Assembly: GCA_964492895.1 (NCBI GenBank)
Contig: CAZBLR010000022.1
Coordinates: forward strand, 1-29,533
Direction of reading: 5' to 3'
Length of the DNA: 29,533 bases
DNA from: DATLWN01 sp964492895
Lineage (GTDB): Bacteria; Pseudomonadota; Zetaproteobacteria; Mariprofundales; Mariprofundaceae
Position 1 is the first letter of the stretch; the number at the start of each line of letters is the position of its first letter. Below the pieces are notes generated by a model. The model ran no database searches, was not told the DNA's origin, and saw only the letters and a program-made list of their open reading frames with translations. A program made the position numbers and the translations under genes. Shown here one piece after another: positions 14,652 to 25,044 of the stretch.

Positions 14652-15575
14652 ATGGGCCTGAAACGAATGCTCGAAAACTGGTCGGACTTCCGCAAGGACG
14701 ACTACTACGACAACGAGCCCTACATGTGGGGCATGGCCATCGACCTGAACAAGTGCATCGGATGCGGTGCCTGTGCGACGGCCTGCTACGCGGAGAACAA
14801 CCTGCCGGTGGTCGGCAAGGAGCATTACTCCCGCGGTTATGCCATGCACTGGATGCGCATCGAGCGCTACTGGGACGAGCCGGACGGTCACGCCGATATC
14901 GACATACCGGAAAAGCCGGATACGCCGATGGATGGTCATGCCGGTATCCCGCAGACGGATGTGGTGAGTTTCCCGGAGCGCGGTGCCCACTACATCCCGA
15001 TGCTGTGCCAGCAGTGCAACCATGCGCCGTGTGAGCCGGTGTGCCCGGTGGCGGCCACCTACCATACGCCGGACGGCCTGAACGCGCAGGTCTACAACCG
15101 CTGTATCGGTTCGCGCTACTGCGGCAACAACTGCCCGTACAAGGTGCGCTACTTCAACTTCTTCGACTTCTGGGAAGAGGGGTGGCATGGGGAGAGTCTG
15201 CCGCATCCGCTGGAGCTGCAGCTGAACCCGGATCTGTCGGTGCGCAGCAAGGGCGTCATGGAGAAATGCACCTTCTGCGTGCAGCGCCAGCGTGCCGCCA
15301 AGGACGCGGCCGAGGATGCAGGCCATCCGAACTACGTCGAGGACGGCTCGTTCATGACCGCCTGCCAGCAGACCTGCCCGACGCAGGCCATCGTGTTCGG
15401 CAACATGAAGGATCCGAAGGCCAGGGTGTCCAAGCTGTGGGCCAGCCATCAGGTCGAGCTGGGCCGTACCGAGCAGGACAAGGTCAGCGACGTGCGCGGC
15501 TACCGCGTGTTCGGTGAGTTGAACGTCGAGCCGTGCATCATGTACATGGACCGGGTTCGCAATATCGAGGTCTAA
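14652..15575 (+). CDS. actB2: Alternative complex III iron-sulfur subunit, ActB ferredoxin part
   Basis: A 307-residue ferredoxin-type protein with four cluster sites. Site 1 is CIGCGACATAC (Cys35, 38, 41, 45). Site 2 is CQQCNHAPCEPVC (119, 122, 127, 131). Site 3, CIGSRYCGNNC (151, 157, 161), has Ser154 where a fourth Cys would stand, which suits a [3Fe-4S] cluster. Site 4 has Cys206, 209, 238 and 242. Three 4Fe clusters plus one 3Fe cluster match the reported ActB content. There is no signal peptide, so export is probably as a passenger with the Tat-bearing partner. Corresponds to the C-terminal half of fused ActB. Confidence 0.93.
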   Translation: MGLKRMLENWSDFRKDDYYDNEPYMWGMAIDLNKCIGCGACATACYAENNLPVVGKEHYSRGYAMHWMRIERYWDEPDGHADIDIPEKPDTPMDGHAGIPQTDVVSFPERGAHYIPMLCQQCNHAPCEPVCPVAATYHTPDGLNAQVYNRCIGSRYCGNNCPYKVRYFNFFDFWEEGWHGESLPHPLELQLNPDLSVRSKGVMEKCTFCVQRQRAAKDAAEDAGHPNYVEDGSFMTACQQTCPTQAIVFGNMKDPKARVSKLWASHQVELGRTEQDKVSDVRGYRVFGELNVEPCIMYMDRVRNIEV

Positions 15576-15623
15576 GCAGCAGCTCGCAAGAGCCCAGAGC
15601 CGTTAAGAGGGGAGAACGACTAC

Positions 15624-17015
15624 ATGGACAGCATGAAAGATATCGAATGGGCCAGAATCAATAAGGATGTGCTGGGGAGCCTTGAAACGCCCCGCATCAC
15701 ATTCTGGATCGTTCTGGCCGTCTGCTCGGTGCTTGTATTGTGCGGCGTCGCGGCAGAGGTGTACCAGTACAACAACGGCCTGGGCGTGGCCTTGATGGAC
15801 CGCCCGCATTTCTGGCAGTTGTACATCTCCAACTTCATTTTCTGGATCGGCATGAGCCATTCGGGCACGCTGCTTTCCGCCGTGCTGCTGCTGACCAAGG
15901 CGGACTGGCGCAAGCCGATCTACCGGTTCGCCGAGGCCATGACCCTGTTCTCGATCCTGACCGCGGCCTTCTTCCCGGTGATCCACCTGGGCCGCGTCTG
16001 GAACCTGTACTGGGTGCTGCCGTACCCGGACGAGCGCACCATCTGGCCGAACTTCCGTTCGCCGCTGTTGTGGGACGCGTCGGCCATCTTCACCTACGCC
16101 ACGAGCTCGGCCCTGTTCCTGTACATCGGCATGATCCCGGACCTGGCGATCTGCCGCGACAATGCCAGGGGCTGGCGCAAGGCCTTGTACGGCGTCATGT
16201 CGCTGGGCTGGATGGGACGCGCCCGGGAATGGATCGCCTTCCGCAAGACCTACGTGCTGATGGGTTGCTTCCTGGTGCCGCTGGCCGTGTCCGTGCACTC
16301 GATCGTGGCCTCCGACTTCGCGATGTCCATCGTGCCGGACTGGCATATCACGTCCTTCCCGCCGTACTTCGTGGCCGGCGCCCTGTACTCGGGATGTGCG
16401 GCCATCATCACGCTGTTCGTGATGCTGCGCTACATCTTCAAGTTCGAGGCCTACATGACCATCGACATCCTGGAGAAGGTGGCCAAGCTGACCTTCGCCA
16501 TCGCCATGGTCTGGAACTACCTGAACCTCAGCGAGTACGCCGCCATCTGGTACAGCAACGACATGTACGAGCATGAGGTGCTGATCCAGAAGTTCATCGG
16601 CCCGTACTGGCCGGTGGTGTGGGGCATGATCCTGTGCTCGACCGTGGCGCCGTTCGCCATGGCCTTCAAGAAGTTCCGCCAGAACCTGTGGGCCATGTTC
16701 TTCCTGTCGCTGGTGATCCAGCTGGGCATGTGGCTGGAGCGCTTCCAGATCGTCAGCCCGTCGCTGGCCAGCAACCACGAGCCCTGGACCTGGGCCGTCG
16801 TGTGGCCGGGCCTGGTGCAGCTGACGATCACGGCCGCGAGCTTCGGATGGTTCACGATGCTGTTCCTGATCTTCTGCAAGGTCTTCCCGAGCGTGTCGAT
16901 GTACGAGGTCAAGGAGCTGGTGTTCCATCACCGTCGTGTCAGCGCCCGCAGCGAGCTCGAGGATCTGGGTAAGGAGAAGGATGCGACGATCCGTGCTCAG
17001 GAGGGAATGGCATGA
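15624..17015 (+). CDS. actC: Alternative complex III subunit ActC, NrfD-like quinol-site membrane protein
   Basis: A 463-residue polytopic membrane protein of the NrfD/PsrC family, with about ten hydrophobic segments. Early landmarks are RITFWIVLAVCSVLVLCGVA and the conserved IGMSHSGTLLSAVL helix. FFPVIHLGRVW and VPLAVSVHSIVASDF follow; residues of this kind line the quinol pocket in the family. In ACIII, ActC is one of two homologous membrane subunits (with ActF). Start ATG 15624 follows GAGGGGAGAA. The stop overlaps actD as ATGA. A general NrfD protein of another complex is ruled out by the surrounding ACIII-specific genes. Confidence 0.94.
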   Translation: MDSMKDIEWARINKDVLGSLETPRITFWIVLAVCSVLVLCGVAAEVYQYNNGLGVALMDRPHFWQLYISNFIFWIGMSHSGTLLSAVLLLTKADWRKPIYRFAEAMTLFSILTAAFFPVIHLGRVWNLYWVLPYPDERTIWPNFRSPLLWDASAIFTYATSSALFLYIGMIPDLAICRDNARGWRKALYGVMSLGWMGRAREWIAFRKTYVLMGCFLVPLAVSVHSIVASDFAMSIVPDWHITSFPPYFVAGALYSGCAAIITLFVMLRYIFKFEAYMTIDILEKVAKLTFAIAMVWNYLNLSEYAAIWYSNDMYEHEVLIQKFIGPYWPVVWGMILCSTVAPFAMAFKKFRQNLWAMFFLSLVIQLGMWLERFQIVSPSLASNHEPWTWAVVWPGLVQLTITAASFGWFTMLFLIFCKVFPSVSMYEVKELVFHHRRVSARSELEDLGKEKDATIRAQEGMA

Positions 17016-17545
17016 GAAGGAAGAATCTGAGCGTACTGTTCGCGCTGTACGATGATTTCGACAAGGCACGCGATATCGTCGCCGATCTGAAGATCCTGGA
17101 CATGAAGGAGCTGGTGGTCGAGGACATCGAGCTGTATTCGCCGATCGAGCACCCGGAGGTGGAGGAGATCCTGGGCGATATCTCACAGCCCATCCAGCGC
17201 TTCACCTTTTTCGGGGCCATCACCGGGGCGATCTGCGGCTTCCTGCTGGTGGCGGCGGCCGCGCAGTCGATGTTCACGGTGCAGCCGCAGGGCGGCAAGC
17301 CGGTGATCCCGCTGCCGACCGACCTCGTCATTACCTATGAGTTCACCATTCTGTTCGGCGTCTGGATCACGCTGGTCGGCTTCCTGATCTATTCGGGCAT
17401 GCCGCGCCGCCGCCTGAAGGCGTTCTACAGCCGCAAGGTCAGTGAGGACCAGATCGGCATCGAGGTCCTCATGAAGCCGGAGAACAAGGACAAGGTGCGC
17501 GAGACGCTGCAAAAGTCCGGCGCCCTTGAGATCAGGGAAGTGTAA
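17012..17545 (+). CDS. actD: Alternative complex III subunit ActD (DUF3341)
   Basis: A 177-residue protein with a soluble N-terminal part (LSVLFALYDDFDKARDIV) and two hydrophobic segments at about 66-90 and 107-130. A C-terminal soluble stretch ends ALEIREV. This is the DUF3341 architecture of ActD, which ties the membrane part together in known ACIII structures. The N-terminal part resembles a small alpha/beta domain that monitors gradients or simply stabilises the complex; its role is not established. Start overlaps the actC stop, and actE follows after two bases. Confidence 0.9.
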   Translation: MRRKNLSVLFALYDDFDKARDIVADLKILDMKELVVEDIELYSPIEHPEVEEILGDISQPIQRFTFFGAITGAICGFLLVAAAAQSMFTVQPQGGKPVIPLPTDLVITYEFTILFGVWITLVGFLIYSGMPRRRLKAFYSRKVSEDQIGIEVLMKPENKDKVRETLQKSGALEIREV

Positions 17546-17547
17546 GC

Positions 17548-18123
17548 ATGAAAAAGTACCTTTTGATCATCTGCATCCTCGCGCTGCCGATCTCGGCCCA
17601 GGCCTGGCCCTGGTCCCGTGATCTGATGAACCAGATTTCGATCAAGCCGCAGGAGCCCCCGCTGTTCACCTATCCGAAGGATTCGGTGCCGGTGGGTGGG
17701 CTGTGGACCAAGGTGGCCGACCGCGATGCCGCCGACCACATGAAGAACCCGATGCCGGCCACCGAGAAGTCGATCCGCATGGGCCATGCCCTGTTCATGA
17801 CCTACTGCCTGCCCTGCCACGGCCCCGACGGCAAGGGCGACGGCCTGGTCGGGCAGGTGTTCGAGCTGCAGCCGGCCGATCTGACCTCGGACTACGTCAA
17901 GGGCCTGTCCGACGGCTGGATCTTCGGCACGATCACGTTCGGCAGCTATATCATGCCTCACTATGGCTACGACATGCGCCCGTGGGAGCGCTGGGACGTG
18001 GTCAACTACGTGCGCAACGTGCTCGAGAAGCCGATGGACGTGAAGACCAAGGAAGAGCGGGCCAAAGAGATGAAGGAGTATTTCTCCAAGTACTCCAAGC
18101 CGAAGTCGCTGAGCAAGGAGTAA
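17548..18123 (+). CDS. actE: Alternative complex III subunit ActE, monohaem cytochrome c
   Basis: A 191-residue exported cytochrome c. The signal peptide MKKYLLIICILALPISAQA is followed by a tryptophan-rich mature start. One haem motif, CLPCH (87-91), opens GPDGKGDG, a class I cytochrome pattern. The probable methionine ligand is in SYIMPHYGYDM. The signal peptide has no lipobox cysteine, so lipid anchoring as reported for some ActE proteins is not supported. ActE is the likely exit point for electrons to a soluble carrier or oxidase. The lysine-rich tail (KTKEERAKEMKEYFSK) is unusual in composition but not clearly functional. Confidence 0.93.
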   Translation: MKKYLLIICILALPISAQAWPWSRDLMNQISIKPQEPPLFTYPKDSVPVGGLWTKVADRDAADHMKNPMPATEKSIRMGHALFMTYCLPCHGPDGKGDGLVGQVFELQPADLTSDYVKGLSDGWIFGTITFGSYIMPHYGYDMRPWERWDVVNYVRNVLEKPMDVKTKEERAKEMKEYFSKYSKPKSLSKE

Positions 18124-18126
18124 CTG

Positions 18127-19212
18127 ATGCACGCCGCTACGATTATACCGCATTCATATGCGAACTGGGCCATCCTGATGGACAACTTCCTGTTCATCCT
18201 TTACATCCCGCTGGCAGCCGTGTTCTGGTGCGCCGTGCTGCACCTGGTCAACGGCAAGTGGCGTTATGAGGTGCGTTCGATCCTCGCCTCCGCCACCGCC
18301 TTGTTCCCGCTCGGCTTCGTGTTGCTGCTGATCATCCTGGCATCCGGCCCAAGCTGCTTTCCGTGGATGGGTGGCGACAACGTCGGTGGCGAGCCCCTGA
18401 ACGGCTGGCATAACATCACCTTCTTCAACGTGCGCGAGATCGTGCTGTATCTGGGCGTCTGGGGTTTCTGCTCCTACTTCGTGCGCCTGCAGAAGAACGA
18501 GTTCCCGAACGCGCCCGAGGCGGTGCGCTGGCGTTTCCGCAACGTGGCGCTGCTGGTGCCGTTCGTGTACTGCATCTACGGCACCATCATCGCCTGGGAT
18601 TTCGAGATGACGCAGATCCCGCGCTGGTGGAGCCCGATCTACGGCCCGTATCATTTCGAGAGCATGATGCGCATGTTCCTGGCCTTCTTGATCCTGACGC
18701 TGTTCATCCTGCGCAAGCGCGATGTGCTGAAGGTTCCGGTCCACGACTACGTGTTCAACTACATCTCGCAGATCATGCTGGCGCTGACCATCATCTGGAC
18801 CTACGCCTTCTTCGTGCAGTACCTGGTGATGTGGTACGGCAAGCTGCCGGAAGAGATGATCCGCTACTTCAAGATGATGGACGGACCGAACTGGTTCCTG
18901 TTCTGGCTGTTCTTCTTCCTGAACTCGTTCATCCCGTTCTTCATGCTGATCTTCAAGGCCATGCGCAATTCGCCGGCGCTGCTGCTGTTCCCGGCATCCA
19001 GCATCCTCATGGGCACCTTCCTGGAGCGCTACATGTGGATCATCAGCCCGCATGCCGACGACGTGTACCACGTGCCGTTCCTGTCGTCGTGGATCGACGT
19101 GGTCATTACCGCGGTCGTGATGGGCATCGCCTACATTTTGTGGAACCGCCGCATGCGCAAGGACGGGCTGTGGGTCGAGGAGGAAATGGCCGAGGAGCCC
19201 GCCTCCGCCTGA
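18127..19212 (+). CDS. actF: Alternative complex III subunit ActF, membrane protein
   Basis: A 361-residue integral membrane protein with about ten hydrophobic segments, the second membrane subunit of ACIII and a distant relative of ActC. Recognisable family stretches are WCAVLHLVNGKWRYEV, the periplasmic loop PYHFESMMR, WTYAFFVQYLVMWYGKLPEE and LERYMWIISPHA. In known ACIII, ActF is proposed to help shape a proton path; no such residue is singled out here. It starts three bases after the actE stop and ends 23 bases before a strong terminator, so it closes the operon. No heme-copper oxidase genes follow, unlike some act clusters. Confidence 0.92.
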   Translation: MHAATIIPHSYANWAILMDNFLFILYIPLAAVFWCAVLHLVNGKWRYEVRSILASATALFPLGFVLLLIILASGPSCFPWMGGDNVGGEPLNGWHNITFFNVREIVLYLGVWGFCSYFVRLQKNEFPNAPEAVRWRFRNVALLVPFVYCIYGTIIAWDFEMTQIPRWWSPIYGPYHFESMMRMFLAFLILTLFILRKRDVLKVPVHDYVFNYISQIMLALTIIWTYAFFVQYLVMWYGKLPEEMIRYFKMMDGPNWFLFWLFFFLNSFIPFFMLIFKAMRNSPALLLFPASSILMGTFLERYMWIISPHADDVYHVPFLSSWIDVVITAVVMGIAYILWNRRMRKDGLWVEEEMAEEPASA

Positions 19213-19235
19213 GCCGAGACCGCTTGAGCACGATG

Positions 19236-19266
19236 GGGCCGGCGACATCGCCGGCCCTTATCTTTT
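19236..19266 (+). terminator. Intrinsic terminator of the ACIII operon
   Basis: GGGCCGGCG (19236-19244) pairs perfectly with CGCCGGCCC (19249-19257) around the loop ACAT, followed by TTATCTTTT. A nine-pair GC stem with a T-rich tail is a strong terminator. It lies 23 bases after the actF stop. Confidence 0.88.
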
Positions 19267-19488
19267 ATACCGGCCGACACGGGCTGTGGCGAACGCGCAT
19301 AGCAGGCACGCGAAGGGTTATACACCTTACCCGGATCGGGTTAGCATCGGCGCATGGGATTCGTGCCGGTGCATGCGCCGGCACGGATGCAGAGACCGTG
19401 CGGCCGGTCATCCCGATGCCTTGCAAGCGTCCTCCCCCGATGCGGGGTCCGGAACGGCCTCGAGGCGAGATCGACAAAGGTGGCATGC
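19267..19488 (+). promoter_or_regulatory. Leader region of glgP
   Basis: This 222-base stretch has no credible gene. It holds a GTGCCGG (19363-19369) / CCGGCAC (19378-19384) hairpin and the imperfect mirror TTACCCG-GAT-CGGGTTA near 19327-19343. The glgP promoter is presumably here because a terminator closes the upstream operon. No confident -35/-10 pair could be picked. Confidence 0.3.
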
Positions 19489-21999
<2,511 letters not shown>

Positions 22000-22017
22000 G
22001 CCCGCCCGGCGGCTGGC

Positions 22018-22398
22018 TCAGGAGACGGCGGCCAGCCTGCCGTGGCTGGTGTGGGTGATGCGGTTGTCCGCATCGACATAGACCAGCGTCGGCCGGAAGC
22101 GTTCGGCCTCGGCAGCCTCCAGCTCGGCATAGGTGCAGATGATCAGCAGATCACCGGGGCTGGCCTTGTGCGCGGCCGCACCGTTGACGCCGATGGTGCC
22201 GGAACCGCGCGGGGCGGTGATGGCGTAGGTGGTGAAGCGCTCACCGTTGGCGATGTTGTAGATGTGCAGCTGCTCGAAGGGAAGGACACCCGCCGCGGCC
22301 ATCAGCTCCTGGTCGATGGCGCAGGAGCCCTCGTAGTCGAGCTCGGCATGCGTCACGGTGACGCGGTGCAGTTTCGATTTCAGCATCGTCAGCTTCAT
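22018..22398 (-). CDS. panD: Aspartate 1-decarboxylase precursor
   Basis: Makes beta-alanine from aspartate for pantothenate synthesis. The 126-residue product is made as a zymogen that self-cleaves between Gly24 and Ser25 (DYEGSC) to create the pyruvoyl group; these are the canonical positions. It also shows the conserved Lys9 region, YAITAPRGSGTIGVNGAAA and GDLLIICTYA. It is the last gene of panB-panC-panD, four bases after panC, and converges on glgP with an 18-base gap. Confidence 0.97.
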   Translation of the reverse strand: MKLTMLKSKLHRVTVTHAELDYEGSCAIDQELMAAAGVLPFEQLHIYNIANGERFTTYAITAPRGSGTIGVNGAAAHKASPGDLLIICTYAELEAAEAERFRPTLVYVDADNRITHTSHGRLAAVS

Positions 22399-22402
22399 GG
22401 TC

Positions 22403-23242
22403 TTACTCCAACCCGTCCAGGGTCATGTTGTCAATCAGGCGTGCCCCGCCGATGGGCGCGGCGACGAAGGCGCGGGCCGGGCGGCCTGCGGCGGCCTGCT
22501 GCAGCGTCTCGGCGTCGCGGATTTCCAGGTATTCCGGCTCGATGCCATCCTGATGCAGGCTGGCCCGGCCGATGTCGAGCAGGACGTCCGCGTCGTGCTC
22601 GCCGGCTGCGGCGGCGTTTCGCATGGCCGTGAGGGCCCGGAACAGCCCCGCGGCCTGTCGGCGTTCCGCGGGACCCAGGTAACGGTTGCGGCTGCTCATG
22701 GCCAGGCCGTCGTCCTCGCGCACGATCGGGGCGCCGATGATGGTCGTGGGCATGGCCAGGTCCGCGGCCATGCGCCGGATGATGGCCAGCTGCTGCCAGT
22801 CCTTTTCGCCGAACACCGCCACGTCCGGCTGCACGAGGTTGCACAGGATGGTGACGACGGTGGCCACGCCGTCGAAGTGGCCGGGGCGGGCCGCGCCGCA
22901 CAGCACCGCGTCCAGATCCTTGACGCACAACGACACCTTCGGTTCGCCGTCCGGGTACAGGTTCAGCGGGTGGAACAGCACGTCCGCGCCCGCCTCGATG
23001 CATGCCTCGGCGTCGGCCTCGAGGGTGCGCGGATAGGATGCGAAGTCCTCGGCAGGTCCGAACTGCAGCGGGTTGACGTAGATGCTGACGACGACGAGAT
23101 CGGCCAGCTCCTTCGCGAGCTCGATCAGGCTGATATGCCCGGCGTGCAGGCAGCCCATCGTCGGCACCAGCGCCACGCGTTTGCCCTTGCGCAGCGCCTG
23201 CAGCTCGCGGCGCAGGCCGTCGGTGGATTCGACGCTGATCAT
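22403..23242 (-). CDS. panC: Pantothenate synthetase
   Basis: Joins pantoate and beta-alanine with ATP hydrolysis to AMP, giving pantothenate. The 279-residue product has the nucleotidyltransferase motif VPTMGCLHAGHISLI, with His in the first HxGH-type position. YVNPLQFGPAEDFASYPRT, VFGEKDWQQLAIIRR and REDDGLAMSSRNRYL follow. Start at 23242 (MISVEST) gives the standard N-terminus. The frame stays open further upstream, but that sequence is the intercistronic repeat. There is no strong ribosome-binding site adjacent; an AAGAAGG lies inside a CAAGA/TCTTG hairpin loop about 16 bases upstream. Probably co-transcribed with panB across a 259-base gap. Confidence 0.96.
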   Translation of the reverse strand: MISVESTDGLRRELQALRKGKRVALVPTMGCLHAGHISLIELAKELADLVVVSIYVNPLQFGPAEDFASYPRTLEADAEACIEAGADVLFHPLNLYPDGEPKVSLCVKDLDAVLCGAARPGHFDGVATVVTILCNLVQPDVAVFGEKDWQQLAIIRRMAADLAMPTTIIGAPIVREDDGLAMSSRNRYLGPAERRQAAGLFRALTAMRNAAAAGEHDADVLLDIGRASLHQDGIEPEYLEIRDAETLQQAAAGRPARAFVAAPIGGARLIDNMTLDGLE

Positions 23243-23270
23243 GCGAAAAAACCAAGACCTTCTTTCTTGC

Positions 23271-23342
23271 GCGGCCACAAAAATGCAGGAATGCAGTTTG
23301 GACGCACGTATGTGCGCCCGAAGGGTGAGGTCCATGGATGGC
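23271..23342 (-). repeat. Intercistronic element upstream of panC
   Basis: Read on the minus strand, it begins GCCATCCATGG and continues with a CCCT-CGGGCGC stretch, matching the sdhA/sdhB element at 27 of the first 34 positions. A hairpin follows: plus-strand GGACGCAC (23300-23307) and GTGCGCCC (23312-23319) around GTAT, with one G-T pair. It closes with TTCCTGCAT and then GGCCGC, again as in the sdh copy. The hairpin sequence differs between copies while the flanks are kept. Same orientation as panC. Confidence 0.65.
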
Positions 23343-23379
23343 CATCATCAAGAAGAAGCAAAGAAGGCCGCCCGCAGGT

Positions 23380-23476
23380 GGATGCGTTCATCCTCGCCAG
23401 GCGTTTCAGAACGGGCGCAAAATAGAACACGAATGTTGCGCTGAATCCGCTTTGAAACGCCTGCCTCGGCGCATCC
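23380..23476. repeat. 97-base imperfect inverted repeat between panB and panC
   Basis: Three paired blocks form a long hairpin: GGATGCG (23380-23386) with CGCATCC (23470-23476), CAGGCGTTTCA (23398-23408) with TGAAACGCCTG (23453-23463), and CGCAA (23416-23420) with TTGCG (23436-23440). Internal loops separate the blocks and a 15-base apical loop is AT-rich. In the panB-panC transcript it would be a stable structure, possibly an RNase III or stability site. A small non-autonomous mobile element is another possibility. Confidence 0.65.
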
Positions 23477-23501
23477 GCAAGCGGGGTGAGAAAGGCCACC
23501 G

Positions 23502-24287
23502 TCATTTCGGGAAGGCTCCGCTGCGTACGTCGCCGGCCCAGCGTCCGATGGCATCGGTCATGACCTGCCGGACATGGGCGTAGGCGGGGGCGAAGGGGGG
23601 ATTGGCCTCGGAGATGCCGAGCAGATCGGTCCACACCAGCACCTGCGCGTCGCAGGCGCCGGCGCCGATGCCGACGGTGGGGATGGCCACGGTCCGGGTG
23701 ATCCCGGCCGCCAGGTCCGCGGGGATGTTCTCCAGTACCACGGCCACGGCTCCGGCGTCGGTCACGGCCCTGGCATCGGCGATCAGTCCGGTGCGCTCGG
23801 CCTCGTCCTTGCCGCGCTTGCGGTAACTGCCGAAGCGCTTGACCGATTGCGGCGTCAGGCCGATGTGGGCGACGACGGCGATGCCGCGCTCGGCCAGGAA
23901 ACGGATCGTCGGTGCCATCGGCTCACCGCCCTCGAGCTTGACGGCATCGCAGCCGGTCTGCTGCAGCACGCGCACCGAGGTCTCGAAGGCCTGTTCGGGG
24001 GATTTCTGGTAGCTGCCGAAGGGCAGGTCGCAGACCACCCAGGCGTTCTGCCGGCCGCGCACGACGGCGGCGGTGTGATGGATCATCTGATCAAGGGTGA
24101 CGGGCAGGGTGGTGCCCATGCCCAGGATAGCCATGCCGAGCGAATCGCCAACCAGCAGCACGTCGATGCCGGCGGCTTCGGCGATGTTGGCGGAGACGGC
24201 GTCGTATGCCGTCAGCCAGGCTGTCTTTTCGCCACGCTGCTTGGCGCGCAGAAGCGTCGCCGCCGTGACGGGGGGTCGATCGTTCAT
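23502..24287 (-). CDS. panB: 3-methyl-2-oxobutanoate hydroxymethyltransferase
   Basis: First committed step to pantoate: adds a hydroxymethyl group from methylenetetrahydrofolate to ketoisovalerate. The 261-residue product has typical length and signatures. These are TAYDAVSANIAEAAGIDVLLVGDSLGM split around the metal Asp, MIHHTAAVVRG, LPFGSY, VKLEGG, AHIGLTPQ, the catalytic-base region VLENIP, and GIGAG. The start has a strong AAGGAAGG upstream. It leads the panB-panC-panD operon and is followed by a 259-base gap containing two structured elements. Confidence 0.97.
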   Translation of the reverse strand: MNDRPPVTAATLLRAKQRGEKTAWLTAYDAVSANIAEAAGIDVLLVGDSLGMAILGMGTTLPVTLDQMIHHTAAVVRGRQNAWVVCDLPFGSYQKSPEQAFETSVRVLQQTGCDAVKLEGGEPMAPTIRFLAERGIAVVAHIGLTPQSVKRFGSYRKRGKDEAERTGLIADARAVTDAGAVAVVLENIPADLAAGITRTVAIPTVGIGAGACDAQVLVWTDLLGISEANPPFAPAYAHVRQVMTDAIGRWAGDVRSGAFPK

Positions 24288-24339
24288 ATCCTTCCTTCCG
24301 CTTCGGTCCGCACGGGTACCGTCTTCAGGTCGGGTGGAT

Positions 24340-24345
24340 TCTATA
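24340..24345 (-). promoter_or_regulatory. Candidate -10 box for panB
   Basis: On the minus strand TATAGA (within TATAGAAT) lies about 52 bases before the panB ATG. A transcript starting just after it would carry a leader of roughly 45 bases with the AAGGAAGG site. No good -35 box is visible 15-18 bases further upstream, so an activator or another sigma factor may be involved. Confidence 0.35.
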
Positions 24346-24417
24346 CCCGGATCGCCTTTTCTTCCATCGCCCCCGCCGCAGGCGGGCCGATGCCTGCGTC
24401 AACCCATGGATCTCCGC

Positions 24418-25044
24418 TCATTTCCCCTGTTTCTTCAGCTCGCCGGAGATGGCATCGAATACCTTCTTGTCCATGTGGATGATCTGGGCCGCCATATACA
24501 GCTTGTGCGACGGATCCTTGGTGTAGGTCTCCCGGGCCAGCAGGATGACGCCGTCCTTGTTGTGCCATTCGATGAAATAGGACGACTCGTATTCGTTGGC
24601 GATGTGGTCCACCTTGTTGTCGATGACGCCGTAGCGTTTCATCAGGGCGTCGTGATCGTCGTGGAAATCGCTCGGCTTGATGACATCCAGGTTCATGCCG
24701 AACTTCCCGTCGAAGAACAGGCTGTATCCGGCCTTGTCCTGATCCAGCATGGCCATGTGCTTCACCGCATCGGTCTTGTCGACATCGTATGTGCTCTTGC
24801 CGGTCAACAGCTTGGAGAAACCCTGCTTCAGCAAGGCAGCCTCCCTTGGCTCGGAGGTGCCGGAATAGCTGCCGAACAGCGAATCTGCGTTCGTCAGCTT
24901 GGGCACGACACCGAAGTGCTTGGCCACGGTCTCGGCACCGGCGCCCCAGGCCAGGCCCTGGTAGCCGGTTTCCTGGCTGCCAGGGCTCTTCGAGCAGCCC
25001 ATCAACGGCATGCAGATCAGGAAGACAAAGATGCATTTCTTCAA
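24418..25044 (-). CDS. Predicted lipoprotein of unknown function
   Basis: A 208-residue protein I do not recognise. It starts with a lipoprotein signal (MKKCIFVFLICMPLMGC, lipobox LMGC, Cys17). After Cys17 comes a lysine/aspartate-rich soluble domain with GYQGLAWGAGAETVAKHFG and alternating charged and aromatic segments. No start ATG fits: the only suitable start is TTG at 25044, eight bases after GGAGG; the first in-frame ATG lies inside the signal peptide. Base composition is lower in GC than its neighbours, which may hint at transfer. It stands alone between panB and a divergent hydrolase, and a CCCGCC-GCA-GGCGGG hairpin lies downstream without a T-run. Confidence 0.8.
   Translation of the reverse strand: MKKCIFVFLICMPLMGCSKSPGSQETGYQGLAWGAGAETVAKHFGVVPKLTNADSLFGSYSGTSEPREAALLKQGFSKLLTGKSTYDVDKTDAVKHMAMLDQDKAGYSLFFDGKFGMNLDVIKPSDFHDDHDALMKRYGVIDNKVDHIANEYESSYFIEWHNKDGVILLARETYTKDPSHKLYMAAQIIHMDKKVFDAISGELKKQGK

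Noticed and set aside
19354..19488. N-terminal extension of glycogen phosphorylase to an ATG at 19354
   Set aside because: The added 45 residues are Arg/Cys-rich and unlike the family, whereas ATG 19489 has a good ribosome-binding site and normal N-terminal length.
23243..23335. N-terminal extension of PanC to an ATG at 23335
   Set aside because: The extra residues are encoded by the intercistronic repeat; homologous PanC proteins begin at the MISVEST position.
24372..24386. CCCGCC-GCA-GGCGGG hairpin as terminator of the lipoprotein gene
   Set aside because: The stem is good but no T-run follows on either strand, so intrinsic termination is not supported.
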